DNA of 64,000 bases from Nocardiopsis quinghaiensis. GTDB taxonomy: Bacteria > Actinomycetota > Actinomycetes > Streptosporangiales > Streptosporangiaceae. The notes under the pieces are model-generated. The model worked only from the letters and a program-made list of their open reading frames with translations. It was not told the DNA's origin and searched no databases. The stretch spans positions 301,166 to 365,165 of the forward strand of contig NZ_VWVU01000004.1 of NCBI RefSeq assembly GCF_008638365.1, in the 5' to 3' direction. Position numbers and translations under genes: made by a program. Positions 25,319-33,580 of this stretch are shown one piece after another; within the stretch, counting starts at the first letter, position 1; the number at the start of each line of letters is the position of its first letter.

Positions 25319-26359
25319 ATGCTCGTCGCCCGCTTCTACGCGCCCGGTGACATCCGACTGGAGCAGGCTCCCGAGCCGACCGCCGGACCCGGACAGATCA
25401 AGATCGCCGTCGTCAACTGCTCCACCTGCGGCACGGACGTGAAGATCTCCCGGCACGGCCACCACCACATCCGCCCGCCCCGCGTGATCGGCCACGAGAT
25501 CGCCGGACGGATCGTGGAGGTGGGCTCGGGGGTCACCGGCTGGGCCGAGGGGGACCGCGTCCAGGTCATCGCCGCCATCCCGTGCGGGACCTGCGCGGAG
25601 TGCTCCGACGGCCGGTTCACCGTGTGCTCCCGCCAGGAGTCCATGGGCTACCACCACGACGGCGGCTTCGCCGAGTACATGGTCATCCCCGAGGCGGTCC
25701 TGGCCGTGGACGGGGTCAACCGGGTGCCCGAGAACATCGATTTCGCCGAGGCCTCCGTCGCCGAGCCGCTGGCGTGCGTACTCAACGGCCAGGAGATCGC
25801 CGGGGTCGGCGAGGGCGACACGGTGGTGGTCATGGGAGCCGGGCCCATCGGCTGCCTGCACGTCCGGCTGGCCCGGGCGCGCGGCGCTTCGAGGGTCTAC
25901 CTGGTGGACCTCAACCGCGGCCGCCTGGACATGTCCGCCGCCATCGTCGGCCCCGACGCCGCGATCTGCGGGGAGGAGGCCGACGCGGTGGAGGAGGTGC
26001 TCCGACTGACCGACGGCCGGGGCGCCGACGTGGTCATCACCGCCGCCGCCTCCGGGCGCGCCCAGGAGGACGCGCTGCGCATGGTCGCCCGCAGCGGCCG
26101 GATCAGCCTCTTCGGCGGACTGCCCAAGGACGCGCCGATCATCCAGCTGGACGCCAACGCGGTGCACTACCGGGAACTCCGGATCTTCGGCGCCAACGGC
26201 TCCAGCCCCGAGCACAACCGCCGCGCACTGGAGCTGATCTCCTCCGGCGCCGTGCCGGTGGCCGACCTGATCACCGAGCGGATGTCCCTGTCCGACGTGC
26301 ACAAGGCCATCGAGACGGTGGCCTCGGGCACCGCGATCAAGGTGACCATCCAGCCGTAG
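25319..26359 (+). CDS. Zinc-dependent medium-chain polyol(-phosphate) dehydrogenase
   Basis: 346 residues of the MDR superfamily. Catalytic-zinc ligands are in NCSTCGTDVK and VIGHEIAG; the structural-zinc Cys cluster is CGTCAECSDGRFTVC; the cofactor strand is VVVMGAGPIGCLHV followed by VDLNRGRL, whose Asp favours NAD. The family includes sorbitol, galactitol-1-phosphate, arabitol-phosphate and threonine dehydrogenases. Being in a PTS cassette, it should oxidise the phosphorylated polyol to a ketose phosphate, in place of the unrelated MtlD family. The exact substrate is unknown. Confidence 0.88.
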   Translation: MLVARFYAPGDIRLEQAPEPTAGPGQIKIAVVNCSTCGTDVKISRHGHHHIRPPRVIGHEIAGRIVEVGSGVTGWAEGDRVQVIAAIPCGTCAECSDGRFTVCSRQESMGYHHDGGFAEYMVIPEAVLAVDGVNRVPENIDFAEASVAEPLACVLNGQEIAGVGEGDTVVVMGAGPIGCLHVRLARARGASRVYLVDLNRGRLDMSAAIVGPDAAICGEEADAVEEVLRLTDGRGADVVITAAASGRAQEDALRMVARSGRISLFGGLPKDAPIIQLDANAVHYRELRIFGANGSSPEHNRRALELISSGAVPVADLITERMSLSDVHKAIETVASGTAIKVTIQP

Positions 26360-26497
26360 GGCGTGTCCGGCGGACACGCCCCGGCCTCCGGGGCGGGCCC
26401 CGGACCCGCGAACCCGCCGGGGTGGGCCCGCGGACTTCCGGGGAAGGACATCATCGAAAACGGCATCCCCCGGCCATTCCCGACGTACGGAGCGACC

Positions 26498-28201
26498 ATG
26501 GCGCAGACCGACCCCCTTCCCTCCGCGGCCGGTACCCACCGGTTCTCGGGCATCCCCGCCAGTCCCGGCGCCGCCATCGGGCCAGTGGCGCGGATGGCGC
26601 CCCCGCCGTCCCTGCCCGAGCAGCGGCCGGCCACGGGCGACCCCGGCGACGAGGCGGACCGGGCCCGGCGGGCCCTGGAACAGGTGGCCGACATGCTCGA
26701 CCGTCGGGCCGCCGGCCTGGAGGGCGACGCGGCGGCGGTGCTCGGCGCCCAGGCGCTCATGGCCCGCGACCCCGACCTCGCGCGCCGCGTCGGAGAGCGG
26801 ACGGAGGAGGGGGACCCGGCGGTGTGGGCGGTCCACTCCGCCTGCGGCGCCTACCAGGACCTGCTCCAGGCGGCCGGGGGCTACCTGGCCGAGCGCGCCG
26901 CCGACCTCGCCGACATCCGGGACCGCGCGGTGGCCCTGCTCATGGGCCTGCCGATGCCCGGGGTGCCCGATCCCGGCGTTCCGTACGTGCTGGTCGCCGA
27001 CGACCTCGCGCCCGCCGACACCGTCCAGCTCGACACCGAGCGGGTACTCGGCGTCGTCACCCGCTACGGCGGTCCCACCAGCCACACGGTCATCCTGGCC
27101 CGGGCGCTCGGGATTCCCGCCGTCGTGGGCTGCGAGGGCGCCGGGGACCTCCGGGACCAGGTCACGGTGGCGGTGGACGGTGACGCGGGAACGGTCGAGG
27201 TCGATCCCGACGAGGAGCTCGCCGACCGGATGCGCCGGCGCGCCGAGCGCAGACGCGCGCTGCTCGCCGAGTCCACCGGACCCGGCCGGACCGCCGACGG
27301 CACGCCGGTCGCGCTGCTGCTCAACGTCGGCGAGGGGGATCCCCGCAAGGCGGGCGCGCACGACAGCGAGGGCGTGGGTCTGCTGCGCACCGAGTTCCTG
27401 TTCCTGGACCGGTCGGAGCCGCCGACGGCCGGGGAGCAGACCGCCGCCTACACGGCCCTGTTCGAGGCGTTCGCCGGGCGCGTCGTCACGGTGCGCACCC
27501 TGGACGCCGGCTCGGACAAGCCCCTGGCCTTCGTGGAGACCGGGCCGGAGGACAACCCCGCGCTCGGCACACGGGGGTTTCGGACCTCGCGCGCGCACCT
27601 CGGGCTGCTCACCGAGCAGCTCTCGGCGATCGCCGCCGCCTCCCGGGAGACCTCGGCCCGGGTACGGGTGATGGCGCCGATGGTGTCCACGCCCGACGAG
27701 GCCGCCGAGTTCGCCGCCCTGGCGCGCCGGGCCGGACTCACCGAGGTGGGGGTGATGATCGAGGTGCCCGGCGCGGCCCTGCTCGCCGACCGGCTGCTGC
27801 CCCGGGTGGACTTCGTGTCGATCGGCACCAACGACCTGGCGCAGTACACGATGGCCGCCGACCGGACCATGGGCGCGCTGCCCGACCTGCTCGACCCCTG
27901 GCAGCCCGCGCTGCTGCGGCTGATGGGAACCGTGGGCGAGGCGGGGGAGCGGTCGGGCCGTTCGGTGGGGGTGTGCGGCGAGGCCGCCGCCGACCCGCTG
28001 CTGGCCCTGGTACTGGTGGGGCTGGGCTCGACCAGTCTGTCGATGTCCGCGCCCGCGCTGTCGGCCGTGCGCCACGCGCTCGCCCTGCACACCCACGACG
28101 CGTGCCGGAGGCTTGCGGAGCTGGCGGTGGCGGCGTCCAGCGCCGAGCAGGCGAGGGAGGCGGTGAGGGCCGCAGCCCACCCGGAGACCACAGGTCGGTG
28201 A
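26498..28201 (+). CDS. ptsP: PTS enzyme I (phosphoenolpyruvate-protein phosphotransferase)
   Basis: 567 residues from ATG 26498 with a GGAG site; the frame is open upstream but without domain content. Order: HPr-binding helical part, the phospho-His in GGPTSHTVILARALG, then the PEP-binding barrel with GVGLLRTEFLFLDR, RTLDAGSDKPL, GTRGFRTSRAHLGLL, ARVRVMAPMVS, GVMIEVPGAALLADRL, SIGTNDLAQYTMAADR and VCGEAAADP. It starts the phosphorelay by moving phosphate from PEP to HPr. It is the last gene of the cluster and is closed by a strong hairpin. Confidence 0.95.
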   Translation: MAQTDPLPSAAGTHRFSGIPASPGAAIGPVARMAPPPSLPEQRPATGDPGDEADRARRALEQVADMLDRRAAGLEGDAAAVLGAQALMARDPDLARRVGERTEEGDPAVWAVHSACGAYQDLLQAAGGYLAERAADLADIRDRAVALLMGLPMPGVPDPGVPYVLVADDLAPADTVQLDTERVLGVVTRYGGPTSHTVILARALGIPAVVGCEGAGDLRDQVTVAVDGDAGTVEVDPDEELADRMRRRAERRRALLAESTGPGRTADGTPVALLLNVGEGDPRKAGAHDSEGVGLLRTEFLFLDRSEPPTAGEQTAAYTALFEAFAGRVVTVRTLDAGSDKPLAFVETGPEDNPALGTRGFRTSRAHLGLLTEQLSAIAAASRETSARVRVMAPMVSTPDEAAEFAALARRAGLTEVGVMIEVPGAALLADRLLPRVDFVSIGTNDLAQYTMAADRTMGALPDLLDPWQPALLRLMGTVGEAGERSGRSVGVCGEAAADPLLALVLVGLGSTSLSMSAPALSAVRHALALHTHDACRRLAELAVAASSAEQAREAVRAAAHPETTGR

Positions 28202-28375
28202 CGGCGTCCGCCGAGGCGTGGTGCGCGCCCTCCCGCCGCCGTGCCCGGACGGTCGCGGGAAGGCGACGCGGCGGTGGGTCCGAAGCCCGCGGAGAAGCGG
28301 TCTCCCGGCCGTTCGGAGCGGCCCCGGGGACGGACGCGCCGCCGCGGGGAGGGGGTGAGGTCCTCCGAACGCGGT

Positions 28376-28405
28376 GTGGCCGACCAGCGGACGCTGGTCG
28401 GCCAC
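28376..28405. terminator. Bidirectional hairpin terminator
   Basis: Perfect 13-bp arms (28376-28388, 28393-28405) with loop GGAC lie between the convergent EI and DUF574 genes. Confidence 0.8.
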
Positions 28406-28436
28406 GGCCGTTGCGGCGCGTTCGCCCCCGTGCGGA

Positions 28437-29222
28437 TCAGGGCTTGCGGGCCAGGCCGCCGTACTGGTCCACATGCACGGTGTGTCCCACCTCGGCCGGT
28501 TCGGGGCGCCAGAAGGGCACCGACACCACGCCGGGTTCCAGCAGCTCCAGTCCGTCGAAGAAGCCCTCGATCTGCTCCGGTGCGCGCAGGTGGATGTGGG
28601 AGGAGGCGTTGGCGTTCCAGTGGTCGGCCGCCTGGACGATCTCCGGACTGGTGTTCGTGCTGTCGTTGGTGACGAAGAAGCCGCCCGGACGGAGCGCGTC
28701 CACGTAGGTACGGACCAGGGACGCCGCCTCGGCGTCGTCGGGGACGTGGGCGAGCGTGCCCATGATCAGCAGGGCGATCGGCTGGTCGAAGTCCAGGTAC
28801 TCGCGGGCCTGTTCCAGGAGGGGGCCCGGTTCGCCCAGGTCCGCGTCGATGTAGTGCGTGGCGCCCCTCGGATCGCTGGTGAGCAGGGCCCGGGCGTGCG
28901 CGAGCACGAGCGGGTCGTTGTCGACGTAGACGATCGTGGACTCGGGGGCGGCGGCCTGGGCGACCTCGTGGGTGTTGTTGGCCGTGGGCAGACCGGTGCC
29001 GATGTCGAGGAACTGGCGGACGCCCTCCTCCTCGGCCAGGTAGGTGACCGCGCGGTACAGGAAGGTGCGGTCGGCGCGGGCGGCGGCGACGATCCCGGGG
29101 AAGGTGGACTGGATGTGGTCACCGACCTCCCGGTCCACCGGATAGTTGTCCTTGCCGCCCAGCCAGTAGTTCCACACCCGTGCGGAGTGGGCCACGCTGG
29201 TGTCGATGGGAAGGTCTGCCAT
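28437..29222 (-). CDS. SAM-dependent methyltransferase, DUF574 family
   Basis: 261 residues. The family signature is the opening IDTSVAHSARVWNYWLGGKDNYPVD, then FLYRAV, the SAM-binding FLDIGTGLPTANNTHEVAQ, YVDNDPLVLAHARALL and LLIMGTLAHVPDD. These are abundant in actinomycetes and mostly of unknown substrate. ATG 29222 is used; a TTG at 29234 adds MSPY but neither has a ribosome-binding site, so the message may be leaderless. The protein lies alone between convergent EI and same-strand argJ. Confidence 0.88.
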   Translation of the reverse strand: MADLPIDTSVAHSARVWNYWLGGKDNYPVDREVGDHIQSTFPGIVAAARADRTFLYRAVTYLAEEEGVRQFLDIGTGLPTANNTHEVAQAAAPESTIVYVDNDPLVLAHARALLTSDPRGATHYIDADLGEPGPLLEQAREYLDFDQPIALLIMGTLAHVPDDAEAASLVRTYVDALRPGGFFVTNDSTNTSPEIVQAADHWNANASSHIHLRAPEQIEGFFDGLELLEPGVVSVPFWRPEPAEVGHTVHVDQYGGLARKP

Positions 29223-29489
29223 GTAGGGGCTCAATCTGTTTCATGCGTAGACAGGGAAGTCCAAAGTAGCGCTGTCACGCTGTGATGGGTACGTTTCCGA
29301 CATGCTCGTCTCCGGCCCGTGGTACCGGTCTCCGGTGCCGTTCGGCAGCACCCCGGGCGCGGACCCGCCCCCTCCGCCGGTGATCCTGCCCCCTGGAGCC
29401 GCCGTGGACGCCGAGGGTGACGCCGGGAGCAGGATCATTCCGGCCGGGCACGCCGGACCAGCCGGCCCGGTGTACCCGGTCGGCTCCGC

Positions 29490-30650
29490 TCAGGTCGTGT
29501 AGTCGGCGTTGATCCGGATGTAGCCCTCGGTCAGGTCGCAGCCGTAGACCGTGAAGGCGCCGTCGGCGATGCCCAGGTCGACGCTGATGACCACCTCGTC
29601 GCCCTTCATGTGCTGGGCGGCGCGCTCCAGCACCTCGCTCGTGGCCTCCGCGGGGTAGGTCTCCACGTCACCGAAGGAGATCCGCACGTTCCGCGGCAGG
29701 ATGTCGGTCTCCTCCTCGCACTTGCCGACCGCCATCGTCACCCGGCCCCAGTTCGGGTCCGCGCCGTGCACGGCCGTCTTCACCAGCGGGGAGTTCACCA
29801 CGGCCTTGGCGACCCGCTTGGCCTGGGCGTCGTCGCGCGCGCCGGTCAGGCGCACCTCGATCAGCTTGCTGGCGCCCTCGCCGTCGGAGGCGATCATCCG
29901 CACCAGCTTCAGGGCCACCTCGTGGAGCGCCGCCTCGAACGCGGACACGTCCACCGGACCGGCCAGCCCGTTGGCGAACACCGCCGCCGAGTCGCTGGTG
30001 GAGGTGTCGGTGTCGATGCTCAGCGCGTTGAAGGTGTGGTCCACCACCCGGCGGAAGACCCCGTCCAGCTCCGGCTGCTCCAGTTCGGCGTCGGTGAAGA
30101 ACCAGGCCAGCATGGTCGCCATGTTCGGCTCGATCATGCCGACGCCCTTGGCGATACCCGTCACCGTCGCCCCGCCCACCCTCGCGGAGGCGGTCTTGGG
30201 CCGGGTGTCGGTCGTCATCATCGCCGCCGCCGCGCGGTCCAGGTCGGCCGGGGGGAACTCGGCGGGCAGCGAGTCCAGGTGGGCCCGCACCCTGTCCATC
30301 GGGTAGGGCCGGCCGATCACCCCGGTGGAGGCGACCAGTACCTCCCCGGGTGCGACGCCCGCCGCCCGCGCCACGCGCTCCTGCACCTCACGGGCGTGGT
30401 CGTCGCCGATCCGGCCGGTGGCCACGTTGGCGTTGCGGGAGATCACCGCGACCCCCCGCGCGCTGCCGTCCGCCGCCGCCCGGCGGCTGAGCAGCACACT
30501 GGGTCCGGCGAACCGTGACCGCGTGAACACGGCGGACACGCTGGCGGGGACCTCGGACACCACCGCGAAGAAGTCGTCATGCGGGTCCTTGATCCCGATG
30601 TTTCCGGCCACGCCGCGGAAGCCGGCGGGTACGGGGGTCTGGCTGCTCAT
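29490..30650 (-). CDS. argJ: Bifunctional ornithine acetyltransferase / N-acetylglutamate synthase
   Basis: 386 residues from ATG 30650 (AGGGAGGACG site); a longer frame to 30983 has no support. ArgJ is an Ntn-type protein that self-cleaves before the Thr in KGVGMIEPNMATML to give alpha and beta chains. Further landmarks are FRGVAGNIGIKD, NANVATG, ASTGVIGRPYPMD, SDSAAVFANG, IASDGEGASKLIEV and GADPNWGRVTMAVG. It recycles the acetyl group from acetylornithine to glutamate in arginine synthesis. No other arg gene is nearby, so it may be a stray paralogue; related enzymes also occur in clavam pathways, but nothing here supports that. Confidence 0.93.
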   Translation of the reverse strand: MSSQTPVPAGFRGVAGNIGIKDPHDDFFAVVSEVPASVSAVFTRSRFAGPSVLLSRRAAADGSARGVAVISRNANVATGRIGDDHAREVQERVARAAGVAPGEVLVASTGVIGRPYPMDRVRAHLDSLPAEFPPADLDRAAAAMMTTDTRPKTASARVGGATVTGIAKGVGMIEPNMATMLAWFFTDAELEQPELDGVFRRVVDHTFNALSIDTDTSTSDSAAVFANGLAGPVDVSAFEAALHEVALKLVRMIASDGEGASKLIEVRLTGARDDAQAKRVAKAVVNSPLVKTAVHGADPNWGRVTMAVGKCEEETDILPRNVRISFGDVETYPAEATSEVLERAAQHMKGDEVVISVDLGIADGAFTVYGCDLTEGYIRINADYTT

Positions 30651-30822
30651 CGTCCTCCCTCGGGGATTCTCGGGCGCCAGACTACTCCGCCGGGTGTTCG
30701 GGCCCTGATTACGGCCGCGACCTGCGAGGGTTTCTTCCTGGACACATGGGGAGCCGGTGTGACAACGACCTGATAACGGGGTATCCGCCGGGGTGACGAG
30801 ACCAGCCGGGGGGAGGCGTGTT

Positions 30823-31854
30823 GTGCGTGATGGTGACTGGCTGACGGAGACAGGGGCGCAGATTCGTGGCGTCCTGAAAGTGATGGTGGACGCCGGATGG
30901 CTGCCGGGCGGCACGGCCGTCGTCGGTACCGGCGGCATGTGGGAGTTCGTCGCGGTCGGCCGGGTCGACGCGGAGCACGACACGGCGCCGGACGTGTCCT
31001 ACGACGTGGCGAGCCTGACGAAGGTGATGGCGACCTGGCCGCTGGTCGGCCAGGCGGTCGCCGAGGGGATCATGGACCTGGACGCCCCGATGTCCGAATA
31101 CCTGGACGTGGACCATCTTCCCGGCGCCGAGGTGACCACCCGGCAGATCCTCACCCACACCAGCAGACTCAACCCGGTGACCTGGTTGGAGAGGTACGCG
31201 GGCACCGATCAGGACCTGGCGGAGGCGATCCTCGCCGATCCGCTGGAGGAACCCGGCTACCGCTACATCGACCGGGGGTTCATCCTGCTCGGCCTGCTCT
31301 TGGAGCGCCTCTACGGCACCGGCCTGGACCGGATGGCCCACGACCTGTGGGGGGAGCTGGGCCTGCGCTCCACGACCTTCGGTCCCCTGGCGCGCTCGCC
31401 CGGCGTCGCGCCCACCGAGTGCCGCCTCCCCGGAGCCGCCCCCGCCTGGGGCGTGGTGCACGACGAGTCGGCCGCGCTGATGGGCGGTGTGGCCGGGCAC
31501 GCCGGGGTGTTCACCACCGCCATCGACCTCGGCGCGTTCGCCCGGGAGGTGCTGCGGCTGCACGGCGGCGGCCGGGGGGCGGTGCCCTCCTCCTACGTGC
31601 GCACGAGCTGGCAGCCGCACGTGGACGCGGGCGCCCGGCTCTGGCGGGGCCTGGGCTGGCTGGTCACCCCGGAGGGGGTGGTCTACCACAACGGCTTCAC
31701 GGGGACGAGCCTGTTCATGCACCCCGAGAGCGGCAGGTACGTGGGGATGCTCACCAACGCCGTGCACTACGGGCGCGACCGGACCGGGCTGGTGGACCTG
31801 CGGTCGGCGGCGCGGTCGGCGCTCACGCCCCAGGCGCACGAGTCCTCGTCCTGA
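30823..31854 (+). CDS. Serine hydrolase, beta-lactamase/esterase class C fold
   Basis: 343 residues. The start is GTG 30823 with GGGGGGAGG 6 nt upstream, not the earlier GTG at 30793. The Ser-x-x-Lys box is VASLTKVMATWPL, and the third box is HNGFTGTSLF (HxG replacing KTG). The YxN position reads YIDRG. Class C-like hydrolases of this kind are esterases, D-aminopeptidases or PBP-type enzymes. No signal peptide is visible, so it should act in the cytoplasm. It is divergent from argJ. Confidence 0.85.
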   Translation: MRDGDWLTETGAQIRGVLKVMVDAGWLPGGTAVVGTGGMWEFVAVGRVDAEHDTAPDVSYDVASLTKVMATWPLVGQAVAEGIMDLDAPMSEYLDVDHLPGAEVTTRQILTHTSRLNPVTWLERYAGTDQDLAEAILADPLEEPGYRYIDRGFILLGLLLERLYGTGLDRMAHDLWGELGLRSTTFGPLARSPGVAPTECRLPGAAPAWGVVHDESAALMGGVAGHAGVFTTAIDLGAFAREVLRLHGGGRGAVPSSYVRTSWQPHVDAGARLWRGLGWLVTPEGVVYHNGFTGTSLFMHPESGRYVGMLTNAVHYGRDRTGLVDLRSAARSALTPQAHESSS

Positions 31855-31871
31855 GCGGGGGGAGGCGGCGC

Positions 31872-32702
31872 TCACACACCGGAGGCGTCGCGGACCGCGC
31901 CCGCGAGGCAGCGCAGGAGGTCGGCCAGCCCCGCGGGACCGGAGACGACCAGGTCGGCGGCCTCGGCCACCGCGGGGACCTCGTCGGAGGACGAGCACAC
32001 GGTCAGGCCCGCGATGTCCTGGTCGCGCAGTGCCGCCACGGCGGCGAAGGCGGGCAGGTCGCCCAGGTCGTCACCGGCGTAGAGCACGGTGCGGGGCCCG
32101 GCCTCGGCGACGAGCGCGGTGAGCGCGGCGCCCTTGTCCACACCCTGTGGACGGAGTTCGACGACCATCCGGCCCGGCTCCACCTGCAGCTCGGCGCGCC
32201 TGGCCAGTTCACTCAGGGCGGGGGTGAGCAGGGCGAGGGCGCCGTCGGGGTCGGCGGTGCGCCGCGTGTGCACGGCCAGGGACCGGCCCTTGTCCTCGAT
32301 CCAGGTGCCCTCCGGCGCGTTCAGCCCGTCGAGCAGGCCGGGCAGCTCCTCCCGCACCAGCTCCACCCCGGGCGGCGTGGGGGCGGCGACCACACGGCCG
32401 CCGACCCAGCGCTCGGCACCGTAGTGGCCCAGCACGGTGATGCCCGGCACCCGGTCCAGCCCGCCCAGCCGTACCGCCGTCTCGGCGGGGCGGCCGGTGA
32501 CCACCGCCACCGAGCCGATCAGCCCGGCCAGGTCTGCGAGCCCCTCCACGATCCCCGGGTAGGGGGCGGACGTGCGCGGATCGTTCACGATGGGCGCGAG
32601 CGTGCCGTCGAAGTCGAAGGCGGCCAGCGCGCTCCCGGGCGCGTTCAGGAGGGCGTCGAGCGCGGTGCGCCCGGCGTCCGTGCCGGGTCGGGGCAAAGAC
32701 AT
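31872..32702 (-). CDS. otsB: Trehalose-6-phosphate phosphatase
   Basis: 276 residues, HAD fold. The catalytic DFDGTLAPIV motif is at about residues 30-39, VVTGRPAE is motif II, GHYGAERW and EDKGRSLAVHTR are the TPP cap features, and YAGDDLGDLPAF is the Mg-binding motif IV. It removes phosphate from trehalose-6-phosphate made by OtsA at 35573. RBS GGAAAGG lies before ATG. It ends 17 nt from the stop of the convergent hydrolase gene. Confidence 0.93.
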   Translation of the reverse strand: MSLPRPGTDAGRTALDALLNAPGSALAAFDFDGTLAPIVNDPRTSAPYPGIVEGLADLAGLIGSVAVVTGRPAETAVRLGGLDRVPGITVLGHYGAERWVGGRVVAAPTPPGVELVREELPGLLDGLNAPEGTWIEDKGRSLAVHTRRTADPDGALALLTPALSELARRAELQVEPGRMVVELRPQGVDKGAALTALVAEAGPRTVLYAGDDLGDLPAFAAVAALRDQDIAGLTVCSSSDEVPAVAEAADLVVSGPAGLADLLRCLAGAVRDASGV

Positions 32703-33067
32703 GGAGGACCTTTCCGGTGGGGCCGAGGGTGCGGACCGGGCGGGGCCGCCAGACTACCGACGCGCTCCCGCCCGGAGGGGACCCCTACCCGTACGTGTGG
32801 CCCGTGTTTCATCGGACGGCCTCGTGGCGTTCGGTACGTGCTCGCACGCGGCCGACCGCGTCGGTGGGCGGCTCCGGACGCCTCGGGCGGGCCGGTCCTC
32901 TCCAGCGTCGGTTCGGTCGCCCAGGTACGGGCGGTTCGCACAGCCGGTTCCCGGTGTCGCTCAGCGGGGGTGGCCCGGGCGACACGTCCGTGGAAGCGGA
33001 CCAGGCACGGATGGTGCCGTCGGCGTGCGGTGGGTACGAATGACCGGGAAGGCGGGACGGGAGGGGC
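32703..33067. other. 365-bp gap upstream of otsB, nothing clear
   Basis: It contains the otsB promoter and the 3' flank of the DUF3263 gene. An inverted GTGTCGC...GCGACAC pair lies near 32955-32987. The plus-strand frame across it reads as low-complexity Arg/Gly sequence with no ribosome-binding site and is not credible. Confidence 0.5.
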
Positions 33068-33352
33068 TCAGAGCTGGATACCCAGCTGGCGTGCGTTGCG
33101 TTGGCGGCGGCGGTCGGCGCGCAGCCGGCGCAGCCGCTTGACGGTCATCGGGTCGAAGGCGAGCGCCTCGGGGCGTTCCACCAGCCCGTTCAGCAGTTGG
33201 TAGTAGCGGGTCGCGGAGAACCCGAACTCGTCACGGATCGCCTGTTCCTTGGAGCCCTCGAACTTCCACCACTGGCGCTCGAAGGCGAGGATGCGCTGTT
33301 CGCGTTCGGCGAGAGCCGACTGACCGTCCTCGGTCGGACCGATATTCGGCAT
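33068..33352 (-). CDS. DUF3263 domain-containing protein
   Basis: 94 residues. The actinobacterial DUF3263 signature is complete: LAEREQRILAFERQWWKFEG, KEQAIRDEFGFSATRYYQLLNGLVERPEALAFDPMTVKRLRRLR. The FSATRYYQLLN helix looks like a DNA-recognition helix and the tail is strongly basic, so a small DNA-binding regulator is likely. GGGGGTGT lies before ATG. It lies between the trehalose genes on the same strand but is not tightly linked. Confidence 0.92.
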   Translation of the reverse strand: MPNIGPTEDGQSALAEREQRILAFERQWWKFEGSKEQAIRDEFGFSATRYYQLLNGLVERPEALAFDPMTVKRLRRLRADRRRQRNARQLGIQL

Positions 33353-33580
33353 GGGACACCCCCTGGACGGGAAATTGGTTTGTCCGGATCGGCCCGACTC
33401 ATGCTAGCGACTCAACATGCCGGATGCGGAGCCGAGAGCGCAGGACTGGCACCAGGGATACAGTTACGTTCTCTACCCCTCAAGCCACTTGTTCACGCCT
33501 GGATCCTGTGCTCATGACAGAATCGCGGGGGTCCGTGGGGCCGCGTGGAACGCCGATCGTATCGTTCGAGGGAGCCTGAC

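Noticed and set aside
25001..28474. 1157-codon open frame antisense to IIA, the dehydrogenase and EI
   Set aside because: Its translation is low-complexity Gly/Arg/His sequence and it lies wholly opposite well-recognised PTS genes; long antisense frames are expected at this GC content.
29302..29502. 66-codon Pro/Gly-rich plus-strand ORF between DUF574 and argJ genes
   Set aside because: No ribosome-binding site, low complexity and it overlaps the argJ 3' end.
29490..32702. A clavulanate-like beta-lactam cluster (argJ-family gene beside a beta-lactamase-fold gene)
   Set aside because: The ArgJ sequence looks like the arginine enzyme and no beta-lactam synthetase, clavaminate synthase or CEA synthase gene is present.
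32572..33141. 189-codon plus-strand ORF upstream of otsB
   Set aside because: It overlaps otsB and the DUF3263 gene antisense, and its translation has no recognisable fold.
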